Made by a program: the position numbers and the translations under genes
Assembly (NCBI RefSeq): GCF_025380365.1
Contig: NZ_JAOCQF010000001.1
Location: forward strand, 434,001 to 498,000
Direction: 5' to 3'
DNA length: 64,000 nucleotides
DNA from: Albidovulum sediminis
Lineage (GTDB): Bacteria > Pseudomonadota > Alphaproteobacteria > Rhodobacterales > Rhodobacteraceae
The notes under the pieces: generated by a model
What the model saw: the letters and a program-made list of their open reading frames with translations, nothing else
What the model was told of the DNA's origin: nothing
Databases searched by the model: none
Part shown: one piece after another, positions 46,983 to 55,841 of the stretch
How the letters are laid out: every line of letters begins with the position of its first letter
How positions within the stretch are numbered: position 1 is the stretch's first letter

Positions 46983-47217
46983 CGTGTCATTCCTTGAATG
47001 GGCGCCGCCCACGGGACGTGGCGGCTTGGCAAAGCTGAAAGTCCAAAGCTGAGCCAGAAGGAACAGGTTCGAAGATAGAGATGCCCGCCCTAGATAGGTC
47101 ATCGTAACGCCGATTGCGAGCTTTAGTTCTCATTGGCGCCGCCAGCCGTCGCTTAGCCCTTGTTCCGGCACGAAAGATTCTTTCGGTGTTCGATTTGTCG
47201 CGCCTGCCAACCGCCTC

Positions 47218-47400
47218 ATGCCAATCTGGAAAATCGTTCAAGAGGAACTTGGGCACGACAACCCCAAGGGGCACCCCAGGCACCGCTGCAACAACCGCCT
47301 CTGCATCAACCCCGACCACTTGGAACTGGGCAGCCGGGGCGAGAACCTGCAGGACGAGCGGAACTTCGCGGCGAACGGGGTGGATTACGACCTGCTGTAG
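47218..47400 (+). pseudogene. HNH endonuclease remnant
   Basis: A 60-aa frame with the C-terminal part of an HNH_3-type nuclease: HRCNNRLCINPDHLELGSRG contains the H-x-C...C-x-N-P-x-H-L ligand and metal pattern followed by ENLQDE. The N-terminal part expected from complete phage or island-borne HNH proteins is missing; the frame upstream stays open but shows only a short plausible extension. I read it as a truncated remnant of a mobile gene, though a tiny free-standing protein cannot be excluded. Confidence 0.6.
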
Positions 47401-47535
47401 GCCAGCCCCGTGTCACTGACCCGCCGGAACTCGAAAGCGGGAGACCCGTCGGACCCGATGGGGGCTGGTGGTCTGTTTGTCGAGAACCACTGGCCTCGCG
47501 CGGTATCGAGCCAGATCGTAGCCCAGGTTACCACG

Positions 47536-47823
47536 CTAATCCCCCACGAGAGACCGCATCTGGGCAAACATGGTTTCCATCTGCCCAATCAGTTCGTCCC
47601 TGTCTATCGAGAGCCAAGCAGGGAGTTTATCGAGTACTTCGTCGATGGCCAGCTTCGTCGTCTCGACGGTCTCCTGAATGTATTGGTCCACCGTGCCTTG
47701 CTGGTTTTCTTCCTGCCACTCTGTATAGTCGTTGTATTCGAACGCAGTGGCTACGCCTGAAATTGGAACAACCAGGGTCAGGCTGCGTAGAAATTGCACG
47801 ACGTGCGCGGACCGACTGTGCAA
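47536..47823 (-). CDS. hypothetical protein, AT-rich
   Basis: An open frame of 95 aa beginning with TTG. Residues 8-27 are hydrophobic and end in VATA, like a signal peptide or a membrane anchor; the rest is acidic and helical (YNDYTEWQEENQQ, then ETTKLAIDEVLDKLP). The codon choice is unlike GC shadow frames, which favours a real gene, but no ribosome binding site precedes the start and no family is known to me. Confidence 0.4.
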   Translation of the reverse strand: MHSRSAHVVQFLRSLTLVVPISGVATAFEYNDYTEWQEENQQGTVDQYIQETVETTKLAIDEVLDKLPAWLSIDRDELIGQMETMFAQMRSLVGD

Positions 47824-47867
47824 GAGTGCTGGCCTAAGCGATAGAGGGCTCTATACTCTTCACTGGA

Positions 47868-48683
47868 ATGAAACCCGGGGCGGAAAGAACAAAAGGGGTC
47901 TTGCGCCGCGCTGCGCGTCTGCAAATGGTCGAATGCGAAATGGCAGGATTATACGACACACGGTACTATCGCTCGATTTCTTCAGGATCCCGCCGCTCGG
48001 CGGTATCGGTTTTCAACCATTTGGCGCCGTTACTGGAAGATGGTGAAGCATCGCTTGTTGATGTTGGCTGTGGTTCCGGCGCTTGGGCTGCTGTGTTCGC
48101 TGAACGGTTCGCCACCAAGGATATCCGCGGAATTGATGGCGACTATGTCGACCGTGCTAGGCTTGAGATTGCCGAAGACGCATTTCAGGCCCATGACCTG
48201 ACACGCCCTTTGAAGGCGGACCGGCGTTTCGCGCTGGCAAGCTCGCTCGAGGTCGCCGAACATCTGCCCGAGGCATCGGCTCCGATCCTGATCGACACCC
48301 TGTCGGGGTTTTCCGATCGTGTGCTCTTCTCGGCGGCTGTTCCGGGGCAGGGCGGCGAATATCATGTGAACGAACAGCCGCTGGAGTACTGGCGGGCGCT
48401 GTTTAGGGCGCGCGGATTTACTGCTGTCGATTGCATCCGCCCGGTCCTGCGCAAAGACCGTTCTGTCGCCCCTTGGTATCGGTACAATTCGATTCTTTAT
48501 GTGCGTGACGACGCGGTGGCGACCCTTCCTGCATCGTTAGGCCGCCATGTCGTCCCCGAGGGCACCCCATTGCCGAACTACGCGTCAGCCTGGTGGCGGC
48601 TGCGCTGTGCAATCCTGTCGCTGCTGCCCGCTTCGGTCGTTCAGGAACTGGCGCGCCTGAAACGCCGCAGTCTGAGCCTTTGA
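47868..48683 (+). CDS. class I SAM-dependent methyltransferase
   Basis: Up to 271 aa. Motif I is ASLVDVGCGSGAWAAVF, followed by the acidic GIDGDYVD and by SSLEVAEHLPE, where the ubiE/methyltransferase-11 class has its motif. The C-terminal HVNEQPLEYWRALFRARGF is common to members acting on glycans or lipids. The start is unclear: ATGs at 47868, 47925 and 47940 are all in frame without a strong site, and family similarity begins near the third (MAGLYDTRYY). It precedes the GtrA/GT2 operon and likely belongs to it. Confidence 0.85.
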   Translation: MKPGAERTKGVLRRAARLQMVECEMAGLYDTRYYRSISSGSRRSAVSVFNHLAPLLEDGEASLVDVGCGSGAWAAVFAERFATKDIRGIDGDYVDRARLEIAEDAFQAHDLTRPLKADRRFALASSLEVAEHLPEASAPILIDTLSGFSDRVLFSAAVPGQGGEYHVNEQPLEYWRALFRARGFTAVDCIRPVLRKDRSVAPWYRYNSILYVRDDAVATLPASLGRHVVPEGTPLPNYASAWWRLRCAILSLLPASVVQELARLKRRSLSL

Positions 48684-48702
48684 CGGCCGATCGGATGGAT
48701 TG

Positions 48703-49089
48703 ATGGAAGCGCAGACCAGTACCTTATCCACGATTATGCGGTTCGGGTTGATCGGTGGGCTGACGGCCCTGATCTACGTGCTGTCATTCATGTTTCTAGC
48801 GGCGCAGGGCCTGGCGACGTTCTCCGCCAACCTGATCGCCTATTTGGTGGCGATCGTCTTCCAGTTCGCAGGACACAGATGGCATACGTTCCGGTCTCAG
48901 GCCGCGATCCTTCCCGCTGTTCTTCGTTTTGCCGTCACAAACGGGATCGGGCTTTTTGTTAGCAGTGTCCTTGCCTATGCGTTGCGTGACCTCCTGCGAC
49001 TTGGTTCGATGTCAACCGGGGTGATCGTCTCCGGTACTCTTGCGATCCTCAACTGGCAACTCATGCGGCTTTGGGTGTTCCGTAGATGA
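48703..49089 (+). CDS. GtrA family protein
   Basis: A 128-aa protein with four transmembrane helices, the standard GtrA layout (FGLIGGLTALIYVLSF first helix, HRWHTFRS loop, last helix ending RLWVFRR). GtrA-like proteins help to flip undecaprenyl-phosphate-glucose made by the adjacent GT2 enzyme. The ATG at 48703 was chosen over TTG at 48700. Its stop overlaps the start of the GT2 gene (ATGA). Confidence 0.9.
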   Translation: MEAQTSTLSTIMRFGLIGGLTALIYVLSFMFLAAQGLATFSANLIAYLVAIVFQFAGHRWHTFRSQAAILPAVLRFAVTNGIGLFVSSVLAYALRDLLRLGSMSTGVIVSGTLAILNWQLMRLWVFRR

Positions 49090-50096
49090 AAGCGATGGCA
49101 ACCGGCCTATCCGTCTGTGCCCCCCGACGGCAAGCTGGCAAGCCGCTGACGGTTTCTTTTGTCGCGCCCTGTTATAACGAGGAGGCGAATGTCGAAGCGT
49201 TCATCGATGCAATCCTCGGGCTTTGGGATCGCATGAAGACCGATATTCCGTCCCTTGGAAGCTGCGAGATCGTTCTGGTCGACGACGGTTCCTCGGACCC
49301 TACATGGGACTTGATCAGATCGGCCTCGCGTCGCAGGCCCGAGGTTGTCGGCGTGCGTCTTTCGCGAAATTTTGGCCACCAGGCTGCGCTGCTTTCCGGC
49401 CTGATGACGGCGCGCGGCGATGCGGTCATTAGTCTGGACGCCGATTTGCAGGATGACATAGAAATCATTCCGGCGATGTTGCGTGCCTATGTTTCCGGAG
49501 ACGAGATCGTCTTTGGCGTTCGCAGCGACCGCAGTAGCGACACCGTATTCAAGCGGATGAGCGCGCACGTATACTACCGCCTTCTCGGAGCCTTGGGGGT
49601 CGACTCGGTCTACAACCACGCCGATTTCCGGCTGATGAGCCGAAAGGCCCTTGATGCGCTGATGCAATACGGCGAGCGCAATCTTTACCTTCGCGGATTG
49701 ATCAAGAGCTTCGGCTTTCGAACTTCCACGGTCGAATACGAACGCAAGCGGCGCGAACGCGGGCAGTCCGCCTATACGTTGCACAAGATGATTGTGCTTG
49801 GCCTCAATGGGATCACTGCCTTTTCCGTCCGGCCGCTTAGGCTTTTCTTCTATCTGGGTATGACTATTTCGACATTCTCGCTTGGCTACATCATCTATTC
49901 CGTCGTCATGGCATTCATGGGTGTGACGATCTCGGGCTGGGCATCGCTGATCGTGTCGATCTACCTGATCGGCGGCATCCAGATCATCGGGATCGGCATC
50001 CTCGGCGAATACATCGGACGGATCTACATCGAGACAAAGGGACGACCGCACTACCTTGTCGAAGAGATTGCACGCAATGAAGAAATGGACAGGTGA
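49086..50096 (+). CDS. glycosyltransferase family 2 (GtrB/DPM1-like)
   Basis: A 336-aa enzyme: residues 20-240 are a GT-A domain (VSFVAPCYNEEANVEAF, LVDDGSSDPTWD, SLDADLQDD as the metal DxD region) and residues about 250-320 carry two transmembrane helices (FFYLGMTISTFSLGYIIYS and IVSIYLIGGIQIIGIGILGEY). This is the layout of GtrB and polyprenyl-phosphate glycosyltransferases, which load glucose or another sugar onto undecaprenyl phosphate. It sits between GtrA and a large membrane protein, the place usually taken by the final transferase of a gtr operon. Confidence 0.9.
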   Translation: MKAMATGLSVCAPRRQAGKPLTVSFVAPCYNEEANVEAFIDAILGLWDRMKTDIPSLGSCEIVLVDDGSSDPTWDLIRSASRRRPEVVGVRLSRNFGHQAALLSGLMTARGDAVISLDADLQDDIEIIPAMLRAYVSGDEIVFGVRSDRSSDTVFKRMSAHVYYRLLGALGVDSVYNHADFRLMSRKALDALMQYGERNLYLRGLIKSFGFRTSTVEYERKRRERGQSAYTLHKMIVLGLNGITAFSVRPLRLFFYLGMTISTFSLGYIIYSVVMAFMGVTISGWASLIVSIYLIGGIQIIGIGILGEYIGRIYIETKGRPHYLVEEIARNEEMDR

Positions 50097-51672
50097 CACC
50101 GCGACGGCCGCACTGGCGCTGTTGATAGCGGTTCTCTTGCTGGCGCCGCTGGTACGCAATGCGTACCTGCCGCTCGAAGATCTGCCGAACCACATCGCGC
50201 GGCGCTTCGTCGCGGCCAATCTGGATGGTCCGCTTTCCGAGTATTTCACCTATTCGGTCAGCCTGACAACGAATGTCGCGGTCGATATGCTTTGGCTGGC
50301 GCTTGGCCAGCTGGCCACGGATGCGGCAACATTCTCGCGCGCGGTGATTGCCATGGGGATGGTCGGGTTCGTGGCCAGTGTCGCGGTGCTCTACCGAGTG
50401 CTGCACAAGTCGTGGTCGGTGTGGTCCCTTGCGTCCGCCCTGCTCGTGCACAATGCGGCATTGCTCTGGGGGTTCGAAAATTTCTATCTATTCAGCATGT
50501 TCGTGATCCTCGGATTCGCGGCTTGGGTGGGGTATCGCGGACGACCGATCTTGCACGCAGGTTCGGCGTTGCTTTTTTCCGTCGTTCTCTATGTCGGCCA
50601 TGTTCTCGACCTGCTGGCTTTCGCCTGCATCGTGACGTCTTACGAACTGTCGAGGTTTCGGCGAAGTGGTTGGCTTCGGCCAGCCTCGATGAGCTGGCCA
50701 GCACTGCTGATCGTTGGCTCCGTCGTGCTTGCAGCACTGGCGTTCTCAGCTCCCGGCAGCAGCACTGATGGGTATGGCGCTGTCACAACCTTCGGCCACC
50801 CGATGACCAGGCTGAGCGCATTGCTGTCGCCCTTCGGCCGCTCTCCGGCCGGCGATGAGCTGATATGGCTGTTGCGCGGCGGGGTGCTTATCTTGGCTAT
50901 GGCGTCAATCGCGGTCCTTCTAAAGGGCAGGTTCGGTTTTCGTCTCGAACTGGCCCGGGATCTGGCCCTGCCGCTGTCGTTGTTCGGGCTCTTGACACTG
51001 ATGATGCCCAGTACTCTGGCCGGTGTCGCATTTGTTCACATCCGTTTTCCGGCGCTTTGGCTTGCGCTGGCGATCGGCGCGACAAAGTTGGAATGCAAGA
51101 ACCGGAACGCCGCCCGCGCTCTGTCGGTCCTGCTGGTCGTGGTCGTGACCTCCCGGACCTACGTTTTTGACCGGGCGGCACACGCCTACAGTGCTGACAT
51201 CGCCGATCTGAAAGCCGTCGCTGCCGATCTGCCTGCCGGATCGCGCGTCATTCCGGTCCGTGGCGACAGGTTGGTCCTAACCACCTTCGATTGGCACACC
51301 GCGGCGTATCTCGTCCCCTTCGCGCAGGCCTTCGTGCCGACGCTGTTCGTCCGGGGGTCGCATCCGCTGCATTTGACGGAAAAGTGGAAGCACCTGTCCG
51401 CGCCTCAACCCTCTTCCTCACCTGCCAGGGCCGCGAGGCTGGCATTCGATGGCAAGTGGCCGGAAAACTCCGGGGTTTGGTGGAACTACCTCGAATTCTG
51501 GGACACGGGCTTTTCCTACATCCTGCTTTCCGGAGAATGGCCGGACGGGGTTAGCCCCTTGTCAGCCGAGACCGTCGAAACGCGGGGCGCCTTCACGCTT
51601 CTCCGGATCCGCGACGTGAAGGGTGCGGACGGTACTGTCGTGTGTGGGCGGCTCCGTTTGTGCAAGGGTTGA
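50077..51672 (+). CDS. multi-pass membrane protein, likely GT-C type transferase
   Basis: A 531-aa protein with about nine or ten predicted helices from residue 10 to about 350 and a soluble C-terminal part. An early periplasmic loop contains LPLEDLPNHIARRF, where GT-C enzymes often carry acidic catalytic residues. I do not recognise a named family. Position and topology fit the third, serotype-specific component of a GtrABX-type system, which moves the sugar from the polyprenyl carrier onto a surface glycan. It overlaps the GT2 gene by 20 bases (ATG at 50077). Confidence 0.7.
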   Translation: MKKWTGDTATAALALLIAVLLLAPLVRNAYLPLEDLPNHIARRFVAANLDGPLSEYFTYSVSLTTNVAVDMLWLALGQLATDAATFSRAVIAMGMVGFVASVAVLYRVLHKSWSVWSLASALLVHNAALLWGFENFYLFSMFVILGFAAWVGYRGRPILHAGSALLFSVVLYVGHVLDLLAFACIVTSYELSRFRRSGWLRPASMSWPALLIVGSVVLAALAFSAPGSSTDGYGAVTTFGHPMTRLSALLSPFGRSPAGDELIWLLRGGVLILAMASIAVLLKGRFGFRLELARDLALPLSLFGLLTLMMPSTLAGVAFVHIRFPALWLALAIGATKLECKNRNAARALSVLLVVVVTSRTYVFDRAAHAYSADIADLKAVAADLPAGSRVIPVRGDRLVLTTFDWHTAAYLVPFAQAFVPTLFVRGSHPLHLTEKWKHLSAPQPSSSPARAARLAFDGKWPENSGVWWNYLEFWDTGFSYILLSGEWPDGVSPLSAETVETRGAFTLLRIRDVKGADGTVVCGRLRLCKG

Positions 51673-51965
51673 TTTGAGCTGATGGCGATCGTTCGGTGCG
51701 CGGTCATGTGTCCGGTCGTTGTGCGCGGTACGTCTGAACGCCTTCGCTGATGAAGTCCGCCCGCTAGGCCATCATCAGGCCAACGAGCCGTCGCGCCTTG
51801 ACTGCACCTCGGGGTGTTCCAACTGAGGTCTCGCTTGACCATCATCACTCACGTCTGCCCTTGCATTTCCTAGCGAAGCCTCTGGGGCACCCCATGGGGC
51901 AGCGCGAACGGCGCCCGGATCGCAAGACCCAAGCCTTCGAAGGCTGCCGTCATGTCTGGACTGGT
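51673..51965. other. 293-bp gap between the glycan operon and tRNA-Gln
   Basis: No gene was found. The stretch is AT-richer in its first half and adjoins the 3' end of tRNA-Gln. A short hairpin-like GGGGCACCCCATGGGGC lies at about 51883-51899. There is no recognisable integrase, and no second copy of the tRNA 3' end was seen in the window. Confidence 0.45.
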
Positions 51966-52040
<75 letters not shown>

Positions 52041-52141
52041 TCCGGTGCGGCGGTTCTTATCCAAGCGCCCGCAGCGCTGCAAGCCCAAAATCGCGCTTTC
52101 CGCCGGTTGAGGCCGCACGCGATCCCGGCTATGTCCGGTCG

Positions 52142-53329
52142 ATGCGTTCCTGCGATGTCCTTGTTCTCGGGGCCGGTGCGGCCGGCATGTTCGCCGCCGC
52201 CGAGGCCGCCCGGCGCGGCGCTCGCGTGATCGTGATCGATCATGTCGCGCGCCCGGGCGAGAAGATCCGGATCTCGGGCGGCGGGCGGTGCAACTTCACC
52301 AATCTCGCCACCGCGCCGGACCGGTTCCTGTCGGAAAACCCGCGCTTTGCGGCCTCGGCGCTTGCCCGCTTCACCGCGCGCGATTTCGTCGCCCGGATCG
52401 ATGCGGCCGGCATCGCCTGGCACGAAAAGACGGCCGGCCAGCTGTTCTGCGACGGCTCCGCCCGGCAGGTCGTCGACATGCTGGTCTCGGACCTGCGCGC
52501 AGCCGGGGCGGAGCTGATCCTGTCCTGCGCGATCACCTCCGTTGCCCGAAAGGGCGATGGGTTCGTGACCGGCACCGCCAATGGCGACATCGCCTCCCGC
52601 CGGGTGATCGTGGCGACCGGGGGGAAGTCGATCCCGAAGATGGGGGCGACCGGCTTCGGCTACCGGATCGCGGCGGATTTCGGGCTGCGCGTCACCGAGA
52701 CGCGGCCGGCGCTGGTCCCGCTGACCTTCGCCGAACAGGATCTTGCGGGCCTCCGCCCGCTCGCGGGCGTCGCACTTCCCGCCCGGCTTGCCTGCGGCAA
52801 GGCCCGGTTCGAAGAACCTATTCTCTTCACCCACCGCGGCCTTTCGGGCCCGGCGGTCCTGCAGATATCGTCCTACTGGCGCGAGGGGGAGGAGATCCTG
52901 GCCGATCTCCTTCCTGGCGCCGATCTTGCCCGCGACCTCGCGGCGCTCCGGTCCGTGGCCGGCCGGCAGGCGCTGTACAACGTCCTTGCCCGCTTCCTGC
53001 CCGAGCGGATCGCCCACTGGGTCTGCGCGCGGGCGGAACTTTCCGGTCCGCTTGCCGCGCAGTCGAACGCCGCCCTCGACCGTCTCGCGCAAACCATCCA
53101 TCGCTGGCACCTCCGCCCGGTGGGCACCGAAGGCTACCGTACCGCCGAGGTGACGCTCGGCGGGGTCGACACCGCAGCGCTCGACGCCCGCACGATGGAA
53201 GCAAGATCCGTTCCCGGCCTCCACTTCGTGGGCGAGGTGGTGGACGTCACCGGCTGGCTCGGCGGCTACAACTTCCAGTGGGCCTGGTCCTCGGGCTGGG
53301 CCGCGGGGCAGGCCGCGTCCGGCGGCTAA
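52142..53329 (+). CDS. NAD(P)/FAD-dependent oxidoreductase, HI0933/YhiN type
   Basis: Flavoprotein of 395 aa. The FAD loop is VLVLGAGAAGMFAAAEAARRG; the family hallmark KIRISGGGRCNFTN follows, then VATGGKSIPKMGATGFGYRIA in the middle and VVDVTGWLGGYNFQWAWSSG at the end, which bind the second part of FAD. The HI0933/YhiN family is widespread and its substrate is unknown. The ATG at 52142 is the first plausible start after tRNA-Gln; upstream parts of the frame would run through the tRNA. Confidence 0.92.
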   Translation: MRSCDVLVLGAGAAGMFAAAEAARRGARVIVIDHVARPGEKIRISGGGRCNFTNLATAPDRFLSENPRFAASALARFTARDFVARIDAAGIAWHEKTAGQLFCDGSARQVVDMLVSDLRAAGAELILSCAITSVARKGDGFVTGTANGDIASRRVIVATGGKSIPKMGATGFGYRIAADFGLRVTETRPALVPLTFAEQDLAGLRPLAGVALPARLACGKARFEEPILFTHRGLSGPAVLQISSYWREGEEILADLLPGADLARDLAALRSVAGRQALYNVLARFLPERIAHWVCARAELSGPLAAQSNAALDRLAQTIHRWHLRPVGTEGYRTAEVTLGGVDTAALDARTMEARSVPGLHFVGEVVDVTGWLGGYNFQWAWSSGWAAGQAASGG

Positions 53330-53332
53330 CCC

Positions 53333-53364
53333 TTTCAGTCTGGCCCAAATACTCCCGCCGGAGG
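53333..53364. repeat. TATTTGGG-type intergenic repeat, copy 3
   Basis: The reverse complement of 53333-53352 is GTATTTGGGCCAGACTGAAA, identical over 20 bases to 7921-7940. It begins six bases after the HI0933-type gene and leads into a small CTCC/GGAG hairpin (53353 region). In the direction of the gene just ended, the order (20-mer, then hairpin) is the same as for the cyclotransferase gene at 7941. Confidence 0.75.
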
Positions 53365-53443
53365 CGCCTGAGCCGCCGCCGGCGGGCGGCGGCGAGGCAA
53401 GGGGTGTGCGCGCGCCCGCGCGCTCCGCTGATCTCCCTCGGGA

Positions 53444-54277
53444 TCAGACCCGGACCGGGTCGGCCTTGGCCACGCGGTCGATCGCCATCAGCGTGCCCAG
53501 CAGCTTCGGCATCTGGTCAAGCGAGATCATGTTCGGCCCGTCCGAAGGCGCATGGTCGGGGTCCTCGTGCGTCTCGATGAAGACACCGGCGATGCCAAGG
53601 CTGACCGCCGCGCGTGCCATCACCGGCGCGAACTCGCGCTGGCCGCCGGACGAGCCGCCCAGACCGCCGGGCTGCTGCACCGAATGGGTCGCATCCATGA
53701 TCACCGGGTAGCCGGTCTTCGCCATCGTCGGCAGCGACCGCATGTCGGCGACCAGCGTGTTGTAGCCAAAGCTTACGCCGCGTTCGGTCAGAAGGATGCG
53801 CCGGTTGCCGGTGCTTTCCACCTTGGCGGCGACATTGGCCATGTCCCAGGGCGCCAGGAACTGGCCCTTCTTGATGTTGACGGCGCAGCCGGTTTCGCCC
53901 GCCGCGATGAGGAGGTCCGTCTGCCGGCAAAGGAAGGCCGGGATCTGGATCACGTCGACGACACTCGCGGCGACCCTCGCCTGTTCGGCGTCGTGGATGT
54001 CGGTCAGGACCGGCACGCCAAGTGCTGCGCGCACGCCCTCCAGCACCTTCAGTCCAGCCTCCATCCCGATCCCGCGCTTGCCCTTGAGGGATGTGCGGTT
54101 GGCCTTGTCGTAGCTGGCCTTGAAGATGTACTGCGCGCCGGCCGCGCGGCAGGCCTCCGCCATCCGGCCCGCGATCATCTGCGCATGATCGGCGCTTTCC
54201 AGCTGGCAGGGCCCCGCGATCACGGTCAGAACCCGGTCGTTGCCGACGGTCAGCCCGCCGATCGTCACATCCGTCAT
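53444..54277 (-). CDS. kdsA: 3-deoxy-8-phosphooctulonate synthase
   Basis: A 277-aa enzyme that condenses arabinose-5-phosphate with phosphoenolpyruvate to Kdo-8-phosphate. Family motifs are TVIAGPCQLESADHA, FKASYDKANRTSLKG, TDIHDAEQ, VIQIPAFLCRQTDLL and IKKGQFLAPWDM. It is the last gene of an operon with the capsule exporter genes kpsT and kpsE. Kdo is needed for lipid A-core and for the poly-Kdo linker of group 2/3 capsules, so this copy may serve capsule. GGAGAGG lies before a double ATG (54280 and 54277). Confidence 0.95.
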   Translation of the reverse strand: MTDVTIGGLTVGNDRVLTVIAGPCQLESADHAQMIAGRMAEACRAAGAQYIFKASYDKANRTSLKGKRGIGMEAGLKVLEGVRAALGVPVLTDIHDAEQARVAASVVDVIQIPAFLCRQTDLLIAAGETGCAVNIKKGQFLAPWDMANVAAKVESTGNRRILLTERGVSFGYNTLVADMRSLPTMAKTGYPVIMDATHSVQQPGGLGGSSGGQREFAPVMARAAVSLGIAGVFIETHEDPDHAPSDGPNMISLDQMPKLLGTLMAIDRVAKADPVRV

Positions 54278-54293
54278 CATCGGCCTCTCCAAG

Positions 54294-55841
54294 TCAGGCG
54301 CTGACCTGTTCCCGCAGGATCGAGACGGTCAGCGACAGCATCAGGTAGATGCCAGCAAAGATCAGGAAGGCCAAGGCGGTATTTTCAAACGCGCGCGGAT
54401 AGGTCGGCTCATCCGGCGCGATCGGGCTGACGCCGGTCGAGAGGTAGCGCACCTGCCGGTTCGCCTCGATCCGCGCCAGTTCCAGCTGCTGGAGCGCCTG
54501 TGCCAGCATCATCTGCCGGGTCTGAAGATCATGTTCCGCGATCCGCATCTCGCCCGTCACGGCCGCCAGCGATCCGTTCGCGCCGGAGGTGCCGGTCAGC
54601 TGGCTGCGCAGGTCCGCGACCAGGGACGCGATCCGGGCGATGTCGCCCTTCACCCCTTCCACCCGCGCCTGGTTGGGGCGGGCGTTGTCGAGAAGCTGCT
54701 CAAGCTCCAGCCGCTTCTGCTGGCCTTCCAGTTCGAGCGTCGAAATCTGGGTCAGGATCGCCCCGGATTCCGACAGCGGGTCGAAGACGCCCAGACGCTC
54801 CTGCAGTTCCTGCACCCGCTTTTGCGCGGCCAGAAGCTTGGCCTCGGCATCCTCGTAGACCTCGCGCGCGCCCTTCATCTGATCCTCGCGCAGGCGTAGC
54901 GACAGGTTGTCCACCCGTTCCTCGGCATAGCCGATCAGCGCCTCGGCGAAGCTTTGCGAGGTGGCGGGATCGGCGGCGATCACCTCCATCTTGATGATAC
55001 CCTCGGTCGGGTCGAAGCCGATGCGGACGTTGCGGCGGTAGAGCTTGTAGGCGTCCTCGTTCGAGGCGTCTGGCGCAAGGCGCTGGATCGGGTCGATCCA
55101 GTCCTGGCTGAAATGCGCCTTGAAGCCGAGGTCGGCATCGAGCCGGGCCATCGCATCGCGCGACTGGAGGTAGCTTTGAACGGTGATCGAATCCTGCGAT
55201 GTCGCGAACTGCGTGCCGCTCAGCAGGCCGCCGATGCCCGCCGCGCCCGGCGCTTCGGCCTGCTGGATCAGGAATTCGCTGCGGGTGGCGAAAAGGGGCG
55301 TGGCGACGGCGAGGAAGTAGTAACCGGCGAGGATTGTCGGCAGCACCACGAAGGCCGCAAGCCGGGCCATCAGGGCGACAACGGCACGGCGGCGGCGGCG
55401 CACGATCTCGCGCTGCATCTTCAGGATCTCGCGCGCACGCTCCCCTTCGCCCAGAGGGGCGGCGGGCAGTTGCCGTTCCGGCTGCGGCACGACGCGGGGC
55501 AGGCCCGCGTCCGGCGCGGCCTCCGTCCCCGGCTGGCCGGCGATGCCCACCAGTTCGGCGCGCGCGAAGGGGTCGATCCCGGCCTTGCGCAGGAGCCGCA
55601 CGGCATCGAATTCCGATGTCGCGGCAAAGCCTCGGCGCTGGGCGATCCGCTGGGCGGTGCGCAACTGGTGGCCGGTCAGCCCCTCGGCCCGGATCGCCGC
55701 GATCTCGGCATCTTCGGCGGGTGCGGCGGCGGCGGTAGGAAAGGGATCGTTGCCGAAGCCGTCCTCGTCGCCGCCCTCCAGCGGCAGCAAGTCGGTCGGG
55801 GCGGCGCGGCGGATGCGGAACCGGGTGGCCTTAGGCGGCAT
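54294..55841 (-). CDS. capsule polysaccharide export inner-membrane protein, KpsE-like
   Basis: A 515-aa PCP-type protein. After a cytoplasmic N-terminal region of about 150 aa, with a helical module EIAAIRAEGLTGHQLRTAQR, a first membrane helix lies at about 151-174; a long periplasmic coiled-coil part (EDQMKGAREVYEDAEAKLLA) follows; a second helix lies near 486-506. This is the layout of KpsE/CtrB/WcbD proteins that couple the ABC transporter to the outer-membrane channel. The ATG at 55841 overlaps the kpsT stop by eleven bases. Confidence 0.88.
   Translation of the reverse strand: MPPKATRFRIRRAAPTDLLPLEGGDEDGFGNDPFPTAAAAPAEDAEIAAIRAEGLTGHQLRTAQRIAQRRGFAATSEFDAVRLLRKAGIDPFARAELVGIAGQPGTEAAPDAGLPRVVPQPERQLPAAPLGEGERAREILKMQREIVRRRRRAVVALMARLAAFVVLPTILAGYYFLAVATPLFATRSEFLIQQAEAPGAAGIGGLLSGTQFATSQDSITVQSYLQSRDAMARLDADLGFKAHFSQDWIDPIQRLAPDASNEDAYKLYRRNVRIGFDPTEGIIKMEVIAADPATSQSFAEALIGYAEERVDNLSLRLREDQMKGAREVYEDAEAKLLAAQKRVQELQERLGVFDPLSESGAILTQISTLELEGQQKRLELEQLLDNARPNQARVEGVKGDIARIASLVADLRSQLTGTSGANGSLAAVTGEMRIAEHDLQTRQMMLAQALQQLELARIEANRQVRYLSTGVSPIAPDEPTYPRAFENTALAFLIFAGIYLMLSLTVSILREQVSA

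Noticed and set aside
47868-47940. Choice of the methyltransferase start
   Set aside because: A TATACT at about 47856 looked like a -10 that would force a later start, but no fitting -35 exists, so I kept the longest frame and noted the alternatives.
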